Positions 34,835 through 44,009 of a stretch of DNA of 44,009 nt are shown here, piece after piece (the first letter of the stretch is position 1; the number at the start of each line of letters is the position of its first letter). Under the pieces are notes generated by a model. That model had not been told where the DNA came from. It saw only the letters and a list, made by a program, of their open reading frames with translations, and ran no database searches. The position numbers and the translations under genes were made by a program. This stretch comes from an uncultured Clostridia bacterium (lineage in GTDB: Bacteria > Bacillota > Clostridia > Christensenellales > Borkfalkiaceae): contig CALWCO010000008.1 in NCBI GenBank assembly GCA_944376455.1, forward strand, positions 1 to 44,009, given 5' to 3'.

Positions 34835-34863
34835 TTGACAAATATTTCCTTTGGCTGTATAAT
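34835..34863 (+). promoter_or_regulatory. Fully consensus sigma-A promoter of the YfhO gene
   Basis: TTGACA, 17-nt spacer, TATAAT, the only perfect match to both hexamers that I found in the window. Predicted start about 34870. Confidence 0.92.
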
Positions 34864-34928
34864 GGTATCGTAGCGGTGCGGCGCAAAGTCTTGAAATTTT
34901 TTGCCGTTCCGTGCAGAGAGGACTTTCT

Positions 34929-37900
34929 ATGCTCCGAAATATCCTTGCCGAACGCCGTCCGCGGCTGTGGCACCGTCTTTCCTTCCTGATACCGATTGCC
35001 GCCTGCGCCGTCATCATCGTCGCCGTATACGTCGGCATGCTGTACGCATATAACGTCTTTCCGTTTTCGGACAGGACGGCTTCACAGTACGATCTTCTGG
35101 CGCAGATCGTACCCTATGCGGAGCATCTGTTCGATGTGTGGAAAGGGGAGGCGTCCCTGTTCTACACCACCCGCGTGGGCGGCGGCATGGACGTTTTCGG
35201 CATTCTCATGTATTGCCTCTTGAGCCCGTTCACTTTTTTATTCTTTCTCTTCGGAGAAGGGAACGTTTACTATGCCGCATCGGTCATGATCCCCGCCAAA
35301 CTCGTCTGCATCGCCGCGGCGGCGGTCGTCATGATGCGCGTGCGTTTTCGGGATATGTCCCTGTTTCTGGTTGTCCCTGCCGCCGTGCTGTATGCCTTTT
35401 GCGGCTTTATGTTCGTGGCGAACACCTACATCAACTGGATGGATCTGCTCATGTATATGCCTCTCGGCGTTCTGGCGTTCGGATATATGCGCCGCACGGG
35501 TCGCGTCCGCTGGCTGGCATGCGTCATCGCCGCCTGCATATACACCTGTTTTTCTCTCTTCTGTTTTTCCATGTTCGTCAGCTATCCCGTATTTGTCGCA
35601 TACGGATTGATCGTCATGCAAAAGGAGGAACGGAAGGGGTATCTGTTCCGCATTTCTCTTGCATATCTGTGCGGCATTCTGGCGGCATTTCCGGTTATGG
35701 TCCCGTCCTTGCTGGCATTTCTCCGTTCCGGCCGCGGCGGCGACGTCTTTGAATTTTTATGGAGTTCGATCAACGTCAATTCCTATCTGCAGAAAATTTC
35801 TTACATCGTGAGCGATGCCTTTTTCGTCATCCTGATCGCGGTCTATTTCATCGGCAAGAGGTTTCGTGACCGCGAAAGCCGTTTTTTGGGCGTCGCCGCC
35901 CTGTTGATCATGATGCCCGTGCTCGTCGACGAAGTGTGTAAATTCATGAATATGGGCAGTTATCTTGCCTATGCCTTGCGTTTCGGGTTCCTGAATGCAA
36001 TATACGAACTGTATGTCGCCTGTCTGGTGTTGGAAAAGGTGCGCTTTTTCGGCAAAACGCGCTTCATGTCGCAAGAGGAATCCGCGTTGCGGGACGGGAC
36101 GTCATATTGCCGCCCGTCAACCGATCCGTTCGGCGCGGAAGAGAGCGGAAAAACGGACGATTGCAAAGCAGGGGACGGGCACCCGATGTCGGACGTCGTC
36201 CCCGCAAAGATTTTTTCTTTCTCGTCCGACGCGGACGGCATGTCCGCGTACGAAGGGATAAAGGAAAAGGGAGAAATCTGCCCGGCCGTCGCCGAACAAG
36301 GGGACGGAGAACGGGCGCCGGAAGGGGGAAAGACGACGGGGCGCAAGAAGATCTCTCGTCGGGAATGGATCCTTTTTGCGGTCCTGCTGTCGGCAACCCT
36401 GCTCGCGCTGATCGTCATCTATCAGACCTATTGCGTGACGGTCGGAGAGGGCGTTTTCGATTTCTCTTTCTGGCCCGCTCTGGAATCGGCGTTCGAATGG
36501 ATGATCGACATGAGCGTCGGCTTTTCCTCGTCGTTTGCCCATTCCCTCGGCGGATTGGGCGGCGTTGCGGCCGTTTTCATCGCGGTCGCGCTGGTCGCCG
36601 TGCCCGCCATACTCTTCTATAAATTCCGTCTGGTGCGTCTGCAGCTGGTTTATCCCTGCATGGCCGTCGTTCTGTTTGCGCAGACGGCCTTTCTCGGTGC
36701 GCAGCTTGTCGGCGGCAACGTCTTCAATCCCATACGTTACAACGAGTATAACTCTCTCTATGCACAGGTCATGACGCAGGAGGATGAGCAAAATCATTAC
36801 CGCGTCAAGGATTACGGGGCATACCTGAGCGACAACCAGACGCTCATCACCGACAGCTCGTCCTACAGCTTTTTCTCTTCGGTCGCCGACGAGGACAACT
36901 ATGCGCCGACCGAAGTGTTCGGGTACAACAGCAACGGCATCAACGCGCTCAAAAGCGGCGGCGGCACGGTGTTCGGGGATTGTCTTTTGGGCTATAAATA
37001 TTATTTCTATCAGACCGAATACGGCGCCGAGCCGAACAGGGAATATCTTGTCGAACGCGCAAGGGAAGCGCATTTTGCCATGTATGAGAACACCATCGTG
37101 TTTCCCTCTGCGTTTACCCTTTCCAAGTCGGACATGGGTGTAACGACGGAGTACGACAATTATTTTGAGAACATGCAGAATCTGTATGAATTTCTCGGCG
37201 GCGAGGGGGACGTGTTCACCACGTATTCCATCCCGACGTCGGACATCAGTTACTCTTCCGCCACCGATCCCGATACGGGCAAGACCTACCGCACGGTGTT
37301 CGTCAAGGTGCGCATCCGCGAATCGGGGGACATATCTTTCTTTTCGCAACTGCCGACCGATAAGGGCCTGCGCTATTACACGACCAATATCGGCAACTCT
37401 TTCGACGTGTCCGAGGTCAAGACGTACACCTATCATGACGCGGACCCCGGCCGATGGTATTATATGTATCTCTACAGCACCGATCCCGATTATGAACTGA
37501 CAATAGAAGAGGTGCGCGAAAAATGCTCGATCAAGGTCATCTCCGTGGATACCCTGGCCGCGCTGTCCGAAATGCTGTGGGAGCGGGCGGTGAAATATAC
37601 CGTGGAGAACACCCTCTTGTCCACGACCTACCGTGCCGAGGTAACGGCCGAGGCGGGACAATATCTCTTCCTCAATTCCATCGCCGTGAAAGGGCTCAAA
37701 GTCTATGTCAACGGCGAGGAAAAACAGTTCATTGACAACGGACTGAATATGATGCTCCTGCCCCTTGAAGCGGGGGAGAACAAAGTGGAGATCGTCTACA
37801 CGTCGGAATATCCCGTATACGGACTCATCACGGGCGGGGTCGCGTTGGCGCTTTTGCTGCTGATCGCGCTCATCCTGAAAAAGAGAGAAAACTGGGTGTG

Positions 37901-38012
37901 TGCGCTGGAAAAGCCCGTCGCCACGCTTTCTCTGTGGCTGGCCGGCGCGGTCGTCGTTGTGTTTATGGTCATACCCACGCTTGCGTTTTTGTTCAAACTG
38001 ATCTTTTGGTAA
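34929..38012 (+). CDS. YfhO-family multi-pass membrane protein
   Basis: A 1027-aa integral membrane protein of the YfhO family, GT-C-like proteins linked to glycosylation of lipoteichoic acid or other surface glycolipids. About a dozen transmembrane segments lie in the N-terminal half, starting FLIPIAACAVIIVAVYVGML and followed by FPFSDRTASQYDLLAQ, whose Asp-containing loop is typical. A hydrophilic, probably cytoplasmic insert of about 100 residues (379-477) interrupts the membrane part. A large extracellular domain (about 600-960) and two final helices complete it. ATG 34929 has an agagagga SD; an in-frame GTG 18 nt upstream is less likely. It is a single-gene unit with a consensus promoter, so probably highly expressed. 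Confidence 0.88.
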   Translation: MLRNILAERRPRLWHRLSFLIPIAACAVIIVAVYVGMLYAYNVFPFSDRTASQYDLLAQIVPYAEHLFDVWKGEASLFYTTRVGGGMDVFGILMYCLLSPFTFLFFLFGEGNVYYAASVMIPAKLVCIAAAAVVMMRVRFRDMSLFLVVPAAVLYAFCGFMFVANTYINWMDLLMYMPLGVLAFGYMRRTGRVRWLACVIAACIYTCFSLFCFSMFVSYPVFVAYGLIVMQKEERKGYLFRISLAYLCGILAAFPVMVPSLLAFLRSGRGGDVFEFLWSSINVNSYLQKISYIVSDAFFVILIAVYFIGKRFRDRESRFLGVAALLIMMPVLVDEVCKFMNMGSYLAYALRFGFLNAIYELYVACLVLEKVRFFGKTRFMSQEESALRDGTSYCRPSTDPFGAEESGKTDDCKAGDGHPMSDVVPAKIFSFSSDADGMSAYEGIKEKGEICPAVAEQGDGERAPEGGKTTGRKKISRREWILFAVLLSATLLALIVIYQTYCVTVGEGVFDFSFWPALESAFEWMIDMSVGFSSSFAHSLGGLGGVAAVFIAVALVAVPAILFYKFRLVRLQLVYPCMAVVLFAQTAFLGAQLVGGNVFNPIRYNEYNSLYAQVMTQEDEQNHYRVKDYGAYLSDNQTLITDSSSYSFFSSVADEDNYAPTEVFGYNSNGINALKSGGGTVFGDCLLGYKYYFYQTEYGAEPNREYLVERAREAHFAMYENTIVFPSAFTLSKSDMGVTTEYDNYFENMQNLYEFLGGEGDVFTTYSIPTSDISYSSATDPDTGKTYRTVFVKVRIRESGDISFFSQLPTDKGLRYYTTNIGNSFDVSEVKTYTYHDADPGRWYYMYLYSTDPDYELTIEEVREKCSIKVISVDTLAALSEMLWERAVKYTVENTLLSTTYRAEVTAEAGQYLFLNSIAVKGLKVYVNGEEKQFIDNGLNMMLLPLEAGENKVEIVYTSEYPVYGLITGGVALALLLLIALILKKRENWVCALEKPVATLSLWLAGAVVVVFMVIPTLAFLFKLIFW

Positions 38013-38146
38013 GGCGTCTTTGAGCGGGTTCGTATCTTTATGAGATCTTTCCGTCGGGAAAACGGATCCCGCTTTCGTAGGACGGGACGGATTTACGGCG
38101 GGGCGATGCGCGCGGGAGAAAAAACGAAAGATAAGGAAGGCGAGAC

Positions 38147-39613
38147 ATGGAATACGTGCAGGATATGGAAAAATTCATTCCCGAAAAATTGAAAACTCTT
38201 TCCGCCGTCTTGCCTGCCCCGCTCTATGTCGTGGGCGGAAGCGTGCGCGATTTTTTGGCGGGGCATGCCCGGGCGGAAGGAGATTTTTCCGATTGGGACG
38301 TATGCGCGCCCGTCCTGCCCGAAACGTTTGCCGCGACGGCGGAGAAGTGCGGCTTCTTGGTGCATTCGGTCTATAAAAATACGGGTACGGTCAAGCTGAC
38401 CGATCCGTCCGGCACGGGCGTGGAATTTTCTCCTTTCCGTTCGGACGAATATGTCCGCGGCACGCATACCCCCGCCGCGGTCTGGTTCACGCAGGACATC
38501 GTCCTCGATGCAAAGCGGCGGGATTTCACCTGCAACGCCGTCTATTATGACATAAAAAATCACAGCTTTGTCGATCCGCTCGGCGGCATGTCGGACATTG
38601 CCGCCAAACGTATGCGCACCGTCCGCGAGAGCGGCAGGGTGTTCGGCGAGGACGGTTTGCGCCTGTTGCGTCTGGCGCGGCAGTGCGGCCAACTCGGTTT
38701 CACGCCCGACGAGGAGACCCTTTGCGGCGCGCGGCAGAACGCCGCGCTGATTCGCGACATCGTGCCCGAACGCATCTTTGCCGAATTGAAACTGATGTTG
38801 TGCGCCGATGAGAAATACGGCGTCGGCGACGGGCACTATCGGGCGTTGCGCGTGCTCGATCAAACGCGCGTGCTGGACGAGATCCTGCCCGAGCTGGCGG
38901 CGGGGCGGGGCATGGAACAGCCCGCCGCCTTCCATGCATACGACGTTCTGGAACATTCGTTGCGGTGTGTCCTGTATGCGCCCGCATCCGTCCGTTTTGC
39001 CGCGCTCCTGCACGACGCGGGCAAGCCCTTCTGCAAGCACAGGGACGGGAATTTTTATTTGCATCCCGAAGAGGGCGCGACCCTCTCGGACGCGATACTG
39101 TCCCGCCTGAAAGCGCCCGTAAAATTGAAAGCGCAGACGCGCGAACTCGTCTTGTGGCATATGTACGACATGCTTTGCGACGTGCGGGAAAAGAAATTGC
39201 GCCGTTTTTTCGTGGAGCATTCCTCCCTTTTGGACGAACTTATTTCTTTGAAACAGGCGGACTATTCGGCGTGCAAGGACGATCTTTCCTCCGCGCCGAC
39301 GGTTGCGCGCTGGCGGGAACTGCTGACCCGTATGCGCGCGGAAAACGCGCCGTTTTCCTTGCGGGATTTGCGCGTGACGGGAAAGGATATTTTGCAGGCG
39401 GGACTTCCCGCGTCCTATGCGGGGAAGGTGCTGCACGCGCTGTTGTTGCACTGTGCCGCCGCGCCGCAGGATAACCGTGCCGATCGTCTGATCAGAATTG
39501 CCTTCGGCGCATACAACGATCTGAAAGCAGCCGAGAAAGCAAAGGGGGGCGGCGAAGCGGAGAGCCGTGCGCAAGAAAAGAAGGATGACGGTGGGACGCA
39601 GAAAAACGGATAG
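38147..39613 (+). CDS. cca: CCA tRNA nucleotidyltransferase with HD domain
   Basis: Adds or repairs the 3' CCA of tRNA. The 488-aa product has the class II nucleotidyltransferase head (VVGGSVRDFLAG; DWDV metal-binding Asp pair), the RRDFTCNAVYYD motif and the ERIFAEL neck element, then an HD-type C-terminal domain (AALLHDAGKP) found in many bacterial CCA enzymes and linked to phosphatase activity. The last 25 residues are charged and low-complexity. ATG 38147 follows aaggaaggcgag. The 134-nt gap upstream shows no clear promoter. A very strong terminator follows. Confidence 0.93.
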   Translation: MEYVQDMEKFIPEKLKTLSAVLPAPLYVVGGSVRDFLAGHARAEGDFSDWDVCAPVLPETFAATAEKCGFLVHSVYKNTGTVKLTDPSGTGVEFSPFRSDEYVRGTHTPAAVWFTQDIVLDAKRRDFTCNAVYYDIKNHSFVDPLGGMSDIAAKRMRTVRESGRVFGEDGLRLLRLARQCGQLGFTPDEETLCGARQNAALIRDIVPERIFAELKLMLCADEKYGVGDGHYRALRVLDQTRVLDEILPELAAGRGMEQPAAFHAYDVLEHSLRCVLYAPASVRFAALLHDAGKPFCKHRDGNFYLHPEEGATLSDAILSRLKAPVKLKAQTRELVLWHMYDMLCDVREKKLRRFFVEHSSLLDELISLKQADYSACKDDLSSAPTVARWRELLTRMRAENAPFSLRDLRVTGKDILQAGLPASYAGKVLHALLLHCAAAPQDNRADRLIRIAFGAYNDLKAAEKAKGGGEAESRAQEKKDDGGTQKNG

Positions 39614-39647
39614 AGCCCACGCTGTATAGATGCCTTTGCGGAATCAT

Positions 39648-39699
39648 TTCGGCGGGGCGGGCGCAAACGATTTGCGCCCGCCCCGCCGAAAAAATTTTT
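39648..39699 (+). terminator. Very long perfect terminator hairpin after cca
   Basis: A 20-bp perfect stem (39648-39667 with 39671-39690; core GGCGGGGCGGGCGC) around a CGA triloop, then AAAAAATTTTTG. Confidence 0.9.
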
Positions 39700-39709
39700 G
39701 TCTGTTTTG

Positions 39710-39738
39710 TTTACAAAGCGGCGTCGCCGTGTTATAAT
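39710..39738 (+). promoter_or_regulatory. Sigma-A promoter of the SGNH esterase
   Basis: TTTACA (39710-39715), 17-nt spacer, TATAAT with extended TGT. The spacer contains the dyad CGGCG-T-CGCCG, a possible repressor site. Confidence 0.82.
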
Positions 39739-39769
39739 AAATGCGGAATACAAAAACGAGAGGAGTACT

Positions 39770-40957
39770 ATGATCGCACCGACAGCCAATAAAAAATGGG
39801 TGAGCGTCTGGGGCAATGCAATGTCCGTCACCGAGCGCACCGCGGCGACATACGGCAGGGACATCACCTTCCGCTATCCCGTCCCCGTGGCGTTCGATGG
39901 GGACGGCGTCCGGCTGACGTTCGATAACTTTTGCGGCACCCGGGACGTCTTTCTGACGTGCGCCTATGTCGCGCGCGCGGTGGGCGATGAGCAGATGCGC
40001 GGCTTCACCGCCTGTCCCGTGACGTTCGGCGGGGAGCAGGGCGTATCCGTTCCCGCGGGCGGTTCGGTCGTCAGCGATCCCGTTTCGCTCTCCGTGCGGC
40101 GGGGCGAACTGCTGTCTGTCAGTTTTTATTTTGCGGATTATGTCGAGCTCCGTTCGGGCGTTGTGTTCAAGGGCCCCCTTTCCCGCGGCAACTATTCTTT
40201 CGGGAATTGCGTTCTGGACGAACACCTGCCCATCGAAAGGACCAGAAATACCGATGTCTGTTATTTTCTGAGCGACGTATCCGTGTACACGGACGGCGCC
40301 AACGGCGCGGTGATCTGTTACGGCGATTCGATCACGGCGCAGTCCTGGCCGGACTATCTCGCCTTGGAATTTGCCAAAGACCGCGTTTCCAACCGTTCGG
40401 CGGTACGCAAGGCGGCGAGCGGCACCCGCGTTTTAAGACAGTATGATTGTGCGACGTATCAGTCATACGGATTAAAGGGCAGCATCCGCTTCCCGCACGA
40501 GATCGAAGCGGTGAACGGCGCGGTTGCCGTCATCATACAGCAGGGCATCAACGACATCATCCATCCGGTGGGCAGCACGGAAAATCCCTTCCGTCCGTGG
40601 AGCGATCTGCCGACGGCGGAAGAGCTCATCGGGGGACTGCAATCATACATCGCCTTTGTCCGCGAGAAGGGGTTGCAAGTGTATATGGGCACGCTGTTGC
40701 CCGTGGAGGGATGGCGCACCTATGCCCCCTTCCGCGAGGAATTGCGCTCCGCGGTCAACGATTTTATCCGCGACACCGATCTTCTCGACGGCGTGATCGA
40801 TTTTGACAAAGTTGTGCGCGACCCTTTGCGCCCGACGCGGCTCGGCAGGGGGTATGACAGCGGCGACCACTTGCACCCGTCCGAGGCGGCTTATCGCATC
40901 ATGGCGCAGGAAGCCGCGCGCGTGCTTGCAAAGCCCAAGAAAATGCAGCTGTCGTAG
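39770..40957 (+). CDS. SGNH/GDSL-type hydrolase
   Basis: A 395-aa esterase-like protein without a signal peptide. The N-terminal beta-sandwich (about 1-175) precedes an SGNH hydrolase domain with block I CYGDSITAQ (catalytic Ser187), block III QQGINDI (oxyanion Asn) and block V GDHLHPS (Asp366, His369). Such two-domain SGNH proteins often deacetylate sugars or polysaccharides, but the acyl substrate is not readable. I use ATG 39770 with a gagaggag SD; the longer frame crosses the promoter. It is a monocistronic unit between two strong terminators. Confidence 0.88.
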   Translation: MIAPTANKKWVSVWGNAMSVTERTAATYGRDITFRYPVPVAFDGDGVRLTFDNFCGTRDVFLTCAYVARAVGDEQMRGFTACPVTFGGEQGVSVPAGGSVVSDPVSLSVRRGELLSVSFYFADYVELRSGVVFKGPLSRGNYSFGNCVLDEHLPIERTRNTDVCYFLSDVSVYTDGANGAVICYGDSITAQSWPDYLALEFAKDRVSNRSAVRKAASGTRVLRQYDCATYQSYGLKGSIRFPHEIEAVNGAVAVIIQQGINDIIHPVGSTENPFRPWSDLPTAEELIGGLQSYIAFVREKGLQVYMGTLLPVEGWRTYAPFREELRSAVNDFIRDTDLLDGVIDFDKVVRDPLRPTRLGRGYDSGDHLHPSEAAYRIMAQEAARVLAKPKKMQLS

Positions 40958-41001
40958 GCATCGGAAACGGTGAAATCTTTCTTTTGAAAAGAAAAAAGAG
41001 T

Positions 41002-41042
41002 GCAAAAGCCCGTCGGCGGTTGAACCGCCGACGGGCTTTTGC
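41002..41042 (+). terminator. Terminator hairpin after the SGNH gene
   Basis: A 19-bp perfect stem (GCAAAAGCCCGTCGGCGGT and its complement) around a TGA triloop. The TTTT lies within the 3' arm and no longer U-tract follows. Confidence 0.8.
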
Positions 41043-41157
41043 GCGCGGGGAAAAGAATAGGGCCATTTTCCGTTTTTTCTTTGTTGATTTTGTTTAGAAA
41101 GAAAAAATCGGTTTAAAAATAGAGTAAAGAAAAACAAAACGAAAAGATGAGGAAGTG

Positions 41158-43758
41158 ATGAATATGAACGCAGAAAAATTTACGAGAAAGGCGCTCGAAG
41201 CCGTGCAGGACGCACAGCGCATTGCGAACGAAAACGGCAACCAGCGGCTCGAACAGGTACATCTTTTACAGGCGTTGCTCTCGGCGGAGGAGGGGCTCAT
41301 CCCCAAACTTCTCTCCCGTATGGGCACGGATAACGCGGCGTTTTTGCGCGCGATCGAACAAAATATAAGCACCATGCCCAAGGTGAGCGGCGGAAACGGA
41401 CAGCTCTATCTCTCCAATGAACTTTCCCGCGCGCTTGACGAGGCGGAAAAACAGATGTCCGCCATGAAGGATTCCTATGTTTCCGTCGAACACCTGTTTT
41501 TGGCCCTTCTGGAACAGCCCGACAAGACGATCAAAGAGCTCTTCCGTCAGTTCAACGTGCAGAAAAACGCCTTTTTGCAGGCTCTTCGGGAAGTGCGCGG
41601 CAACGCGCAGGTCAATTCTGACAATCCCGAAGATACGTACGACGTGTTGAACAAATACGGTACCGATCTGGTGGAGCGCGCGCGGCAACATAAACTGGAT
41701 CCCGTCATCGGGCGGGACGAGGAAATCCGCAACGTCATCCGTATTTTGTCGCGAAAAAGTAAAAATAACCCCGTGCTCATCGGGGAGGCGGGCGTGGGCA
41801 AGACGGCCATTGCCGAAGGGCTCGCCATCCGCATCATGCAGGGGGACGTGCCCGATTCCATCAAGAACCGCAAGGTGTTTTCTTTGGATATGGGTGCCCT
41901 CATCGCGGGCGCAAAATTCCGCGGCGAGTTTGAAGAAAGATTGAAAGCCGTCCTCAACGAGGTCAAAAAGAGCGAAGGGGGGATCATCCTCTTCATCGAT
42001 GAACTGCACACCATCGTCGGCGCGGGCAAATCGGACGGCGCCATGGACGCCGGCAATCTTTTAAAGCCCATGCTGGCGCGCGGCGAACTGCACTGTATCG
42101 GCGCAACGACGTTGGACGAATACCGTAAGTACATCGAAAAGGATCCCGCGCTCGAACGGAGATTCCAGCCCGTCATGGTGGAAGAACCGTCGGTGGAGGA
42201 CACCATTTCCATTTTGCGCGGTCTGAAAGAGCGGTATGAGGTGTTTCACGGCGTCAAAATTCAGGACAACGCGCTCATTGCGGCGGCGACTCTTTCCAAT
42301 CGGTACATCACCGACCGTTTCCTGCCCGATAAGGCGATCGACCTCGTGGACGAGGCTTGCGCGCTCATCAAGACGGAAATGCAGTCCATGCCCGCCGAGA
42401 TGGACGAGGCATCACGCAAGATCATGCAACTGGAAATCGAAGAGAACGCCTTGAAGAAAGAGACGGACGAACTCACCGTTTCGCGGCTGAAAGAACTGCA
42501 GAAAGAGCTTGCCGCGTTGCGGGAAGAGTATGCGGGCATGAAGGCCAAATGGCTGGCGGAAAAGGACGAGATCGGCAAGGGACAGAAACTCCGCGAACAG
42601 ATCGAAAAGGCTAACGCCGATCTGGAAACGGCAAAACGCAACGCCAATTACGATGAAGCGGGACGGTTGGAATACGGCGTGTTGCCCGACCTGAAAAAAC
42701 AGCTTGCCGAATACGAGCATAAACAGTCGGGCGGCAGGGAAAACGCCCTGCTCCGCGATAAGGTCACCGAAGAGGAGATCGCCCGCATCATCGGCCGCTG
42801 GACGGGTATCCCCGTTGCAAGGCTCATGGAAGGCGAGAGAGAAAAACTGTTGCGTTTGCCCGAAATATTGCATAAACACGTCATCGGCCAGGACGAGGCC
42901 GTGCAAAAGGTGTCGGACGCCATCCTGCGTTCGCGCGCGGGTATCGCCGATCCCCGCCGTCCGATCGGGTCTTTCCTCTTCCTCGGTCCCACGGGCGTGG
43001 GCAAGACCGAACTCGCCAAGACGCTGGCGCGGTCGCTTTTCGACGACGAAAAGAACCTGGTGCGCATAGACATGTCCGAGTATATGGAAAAATTCAGCGT
43101 ATCCCGCCTGATCGGCGCGCCCCCCGGATATGTCGGATATGACGAAGGGGGACAGCTCACCGAAGCGGTGCGCAGAAAGCCCTATTGCGTCATTCTGTTC
43201 GACGAGATCGAAAAGGCGCACCCCGACGTGTTCAACATTCTCCTGCAGGTGCTCGATGACGGGCGCATCACGGACAGTCAGGGGCGCACCGTAGATTTCA
43301 AAAATACGGTCATCATCCTGACCTCCAACCTCGGCTCGCAGTATATATTGGAGGGCATCGACGAGGACACGCATGAAATCATGCCGCAGGCGCGCGAGGA
43401 GGTGGATGCCCTGCTCAAACGGTCTTTCCGTCCCGAATTTTTGAACCGTCTGGACGAGATCGTGTACTACAAGCCTCTTTCGCAGGAAGACATAACGGGC
43501 ATCGTCGATTTGTTGCTGGCCGATCTCAAAGCCCGCCTGACGGAAAAACAGCTCTCGCTGGAAGTTTCCGCCCGCGCGAAAAATTACATTGCCGAAAACG
43601 GTTACGATCCCGTATACGGCGCGCGGCCGCTCAAGCGGTATCTGCAGAGCACGCTGGAAAACGCTTTGGCGCGGTTCATCATTGCGGGCAACTGCGCGGC
43701 GGGCGATACGCTCACCGTCGATGTCGGCAAGGACGGCCTGACCGTTGCGAAGAAATAA
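41158..43758 (+). CDS. clpB: ATP-dependent chaperone ClpB
   Basis: Hexameric AAA+ disaggregase that works with DnaK. The 866-aa product has the two-repeat Clp N domain (about 1-145), NBD1 with Walker [10 protein letters not shown] and FIDELHT, the long coiled-coil M domain (about 405-525) that marks ClpB rather than ClpC/ClpA, and NBD2 with [22 protein letters not shown] and the sensor region LTSNLGSQ. There is no ClpP-binding IGL/F loop. The start is ATG 41158 (or 41164); gagg lies 5 or 11 nt upstream. I saw no clear CIRCE or CtsR box in the 115-nt upstream region, so heat-shock control is not visible. A strong terminator follows. Confidence 0.96.
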   Translation: MNMNAEKFTRKALEAVQDAQRIANENGNQRLEQVHLLQALLSAEEGLIPKLLSRMGTDNAAFLRAIEQNISTMPKVSGGNGQLYLSNELSRALDEAEKQMSAMKDSYVSVEHLFLALLEQPDKTIKELFRQFNVQKNAFLQALREVRGNAQVNSDNPEDTYDVLNKYGTDLVERARQHKLDPVIGRDEEIRNVIRILSRKSKNNPVLIGEAGVGKTAIAEGLAIRIMQGDVPDSIKNRKVFSLDMGALIAGAKFRGEFEERLKAVLNEVKKSEGGIILFIDELHTIVGAGKSDGAMDAGNLLKPMLARGELHCIGATTLDEYRKYIEKDPALERRFQPVMVEEPSVEDTISILRGLKERYEVFHGVKIQDNALIAAATLSNRYITDRFLPDKAIDLVDEACALIKTEMQSMPAEMDEASRKIMQLEIEENALKKETDELTVSRLKELQKELAALREEYAGMKAKWLAEKDEIGKGQKLREQIEKANADLETAKRNANYDEAGRLEYGVLPDLKKQLAEYEHKQSGGRENALLRDKVTEEEIARIIGRWTGIPVARLMEGEREKLLRLPEILHKHVIGQDEAVQKVSDAILRSRAGIADPRRPIGSFLFLGPTGVGKTELAKTLARSLFDDEKNLVRIDMSEYMEKFSVSRLIGAPPGYVGYDEGGQLTEAVRRKPYCVILFDEIEKAHPDVFNILLQVLDDGRITDSQGRTVDFKNTVIILTSNLGSQYILEGIDEDTHEIMPQAREEVDALLKRSFRPEFLNRLDEIVYYKPLSQEDITGIVDLLLADLKARLTEKQLSLEVSARAKNYIAENGYDPVYGARPLKRYLQSTLENALARFIIAGNCAAGDTLTVDVGKDGLTVAKK

Positions 43759-43804
43759 CGCACGGCGTCGGCGCATACAAGCGGTGCGGGAAAAAGAAAA
43801 ATTT

Positions 43805-43847
43805 ATATTTGCGGGCGAAAGTTTTCTTTCGCCCGTAAATATTTTTT
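43805..43847 (+). terminator. Rho-independent terminator after clpB
   Basis: A 17-bp stem (ATATTTGCGGGCGAAAG with CTTTCGCCCGTAAATAT, one wobble) around TTTT, then TTTTT. Confidence 0.9.
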
Positions 43848-43857
43848 GCCATATCGT

Positions 43858-43887
43858 TTGACTTTCCATGCGTTTTTCTATTATAAT
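43858..43887 (+). promoter_or_regulatory. Sigma-A promoter before the last gene
   Basis: TTGACT (43858-43863), 18-nt spacer, TATAAT (43882-43887). Predicted start about 43894. Confidence 0.8.
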
Positions 43888-43947
43888 AATAAATGTAACG
43901 ATACAACAACAGTAAAACCATACACTATGCATAGGAGAGCGAAAGCA

Positions 43948-44009
43948 ATGGGAGTACCGGAGATATTCGGAGAGAACGTATTCAGCGAAACGGTGATGAA
44001 GAACAAATT
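43948..44009 (+). CDS. glnN: Probable type III glutamine synthetase (3' truncated)
   Basis: Only the first 20 codons are in the window. The peptide (MGVPEIFGENVFSETVMKNK) matches the typical GlnN start, in which EIFGxxVFxxxVM precedes the GSIII-specific N-terminal domain. GSIII is a large (about 700 aa) ammonia-assimilating enzyme of anaerobes and cyanobacteria. ATG 43948 has an aggaga SD and a good promoter 60 nt upstream. The call rests on this short stretch alone. Confidence 0.65.
   Translation, partial: MGVPEIFGENVFSETVMKNK

Noticed and set aside
41043-41157. CIRCE or CtsR heat-shock operator upstream of clpB
   Set aside because: Looked for the TTAGCACTC/GAGTGCTAA and GGTCAAA-type patterns; none found.
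1-44009. tRNA, rRNA, CRISPR, prophage or insertion sequence
   Set aside because: No T-loop/anticodon arrangements, repeat-spacer arrays, transposase motifs or phage genes were recognised; intergenic spaces are mostly explained by promoters, terminators and repeats.

Overview
The window looks like a core-genome segment of an anaerobic Firmicute, most likely Clostridia. The basis is family content (HelD-type helicase, YfhO, CwlD-like amidase, type III glutamine synthetase start, MocR/PdxR regulator, lipobox lipoproteins with Ig-like BIG_2 domains), near-consensus sigma-A promoters with Gram-positive Shine-Dalgarno (SD) sites, and many U-tailed hairpin terminators. Base composition is moderately GC-rich, with markedly AT-rich regulatory spacers. 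I cannot name the species. No rRNA, tRNA, CRISPR array, phage or insertion sequence was recognised.

Layout. 1-5672: a translationally coupled translation/cofactor operon, infB (5' end cut off)-rbfA-nrnA-truB-ribF-DUF3267 metalloprotease. 5865-8431: an endonuclease-IV-like TIM-barrel protein, an M24 aminopeptidase and efp. 8576-12512: dtd, an unusual run of four triloop hairpins, a PhnP-like metallo-beta-lactamase-fold hydrolase, a small basic ORF overlapping rtcB, and a CwlD-type amidase. 12759-22779: an unknown lipoprotein, a HelD-like helicase with an AT-hook-like tail, a HAD nucleotidase, a type IIA topoisomerase pair, and a thioredoxin-reductase-like flavoprotein without the NADPH motif. 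22905-28492: a MocR regulator whose expected PLP lysine is arginine, a sugar acetyltransferase / aldose epimerase / GH13 cluster, and a DMT transporter.

28550-33700 is the most accessory-looking part. An AraC regulator faces a divergent 30-codon basic ORF across an AT-rich spacer containing two near-identical 22-bp repeats 220 bp apart. Downstream lie a promoter that runs straight into a terminator, a long structured leader, a GH16 beta-glucanase lipoprotein and a multidomain Ig/carbohydrate-binding lipoprotein. I read this as a compact surface beta-glucan capture and cleavage module with its own regulator; that assignment is inference. 33795-44009: a pyridoxamine kinase, a YfhO membrane protein behind a fully consensus promoter, CCA tRNA nucleotidyltransferase, an SGNH esterase, clpB, and the first 20 codons of a probable glnN.

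All genes are on the + strand except the small minus-strand ORF at 28658-28750. Function calls rest on recognised motifs and family resemblance; no database search was run.
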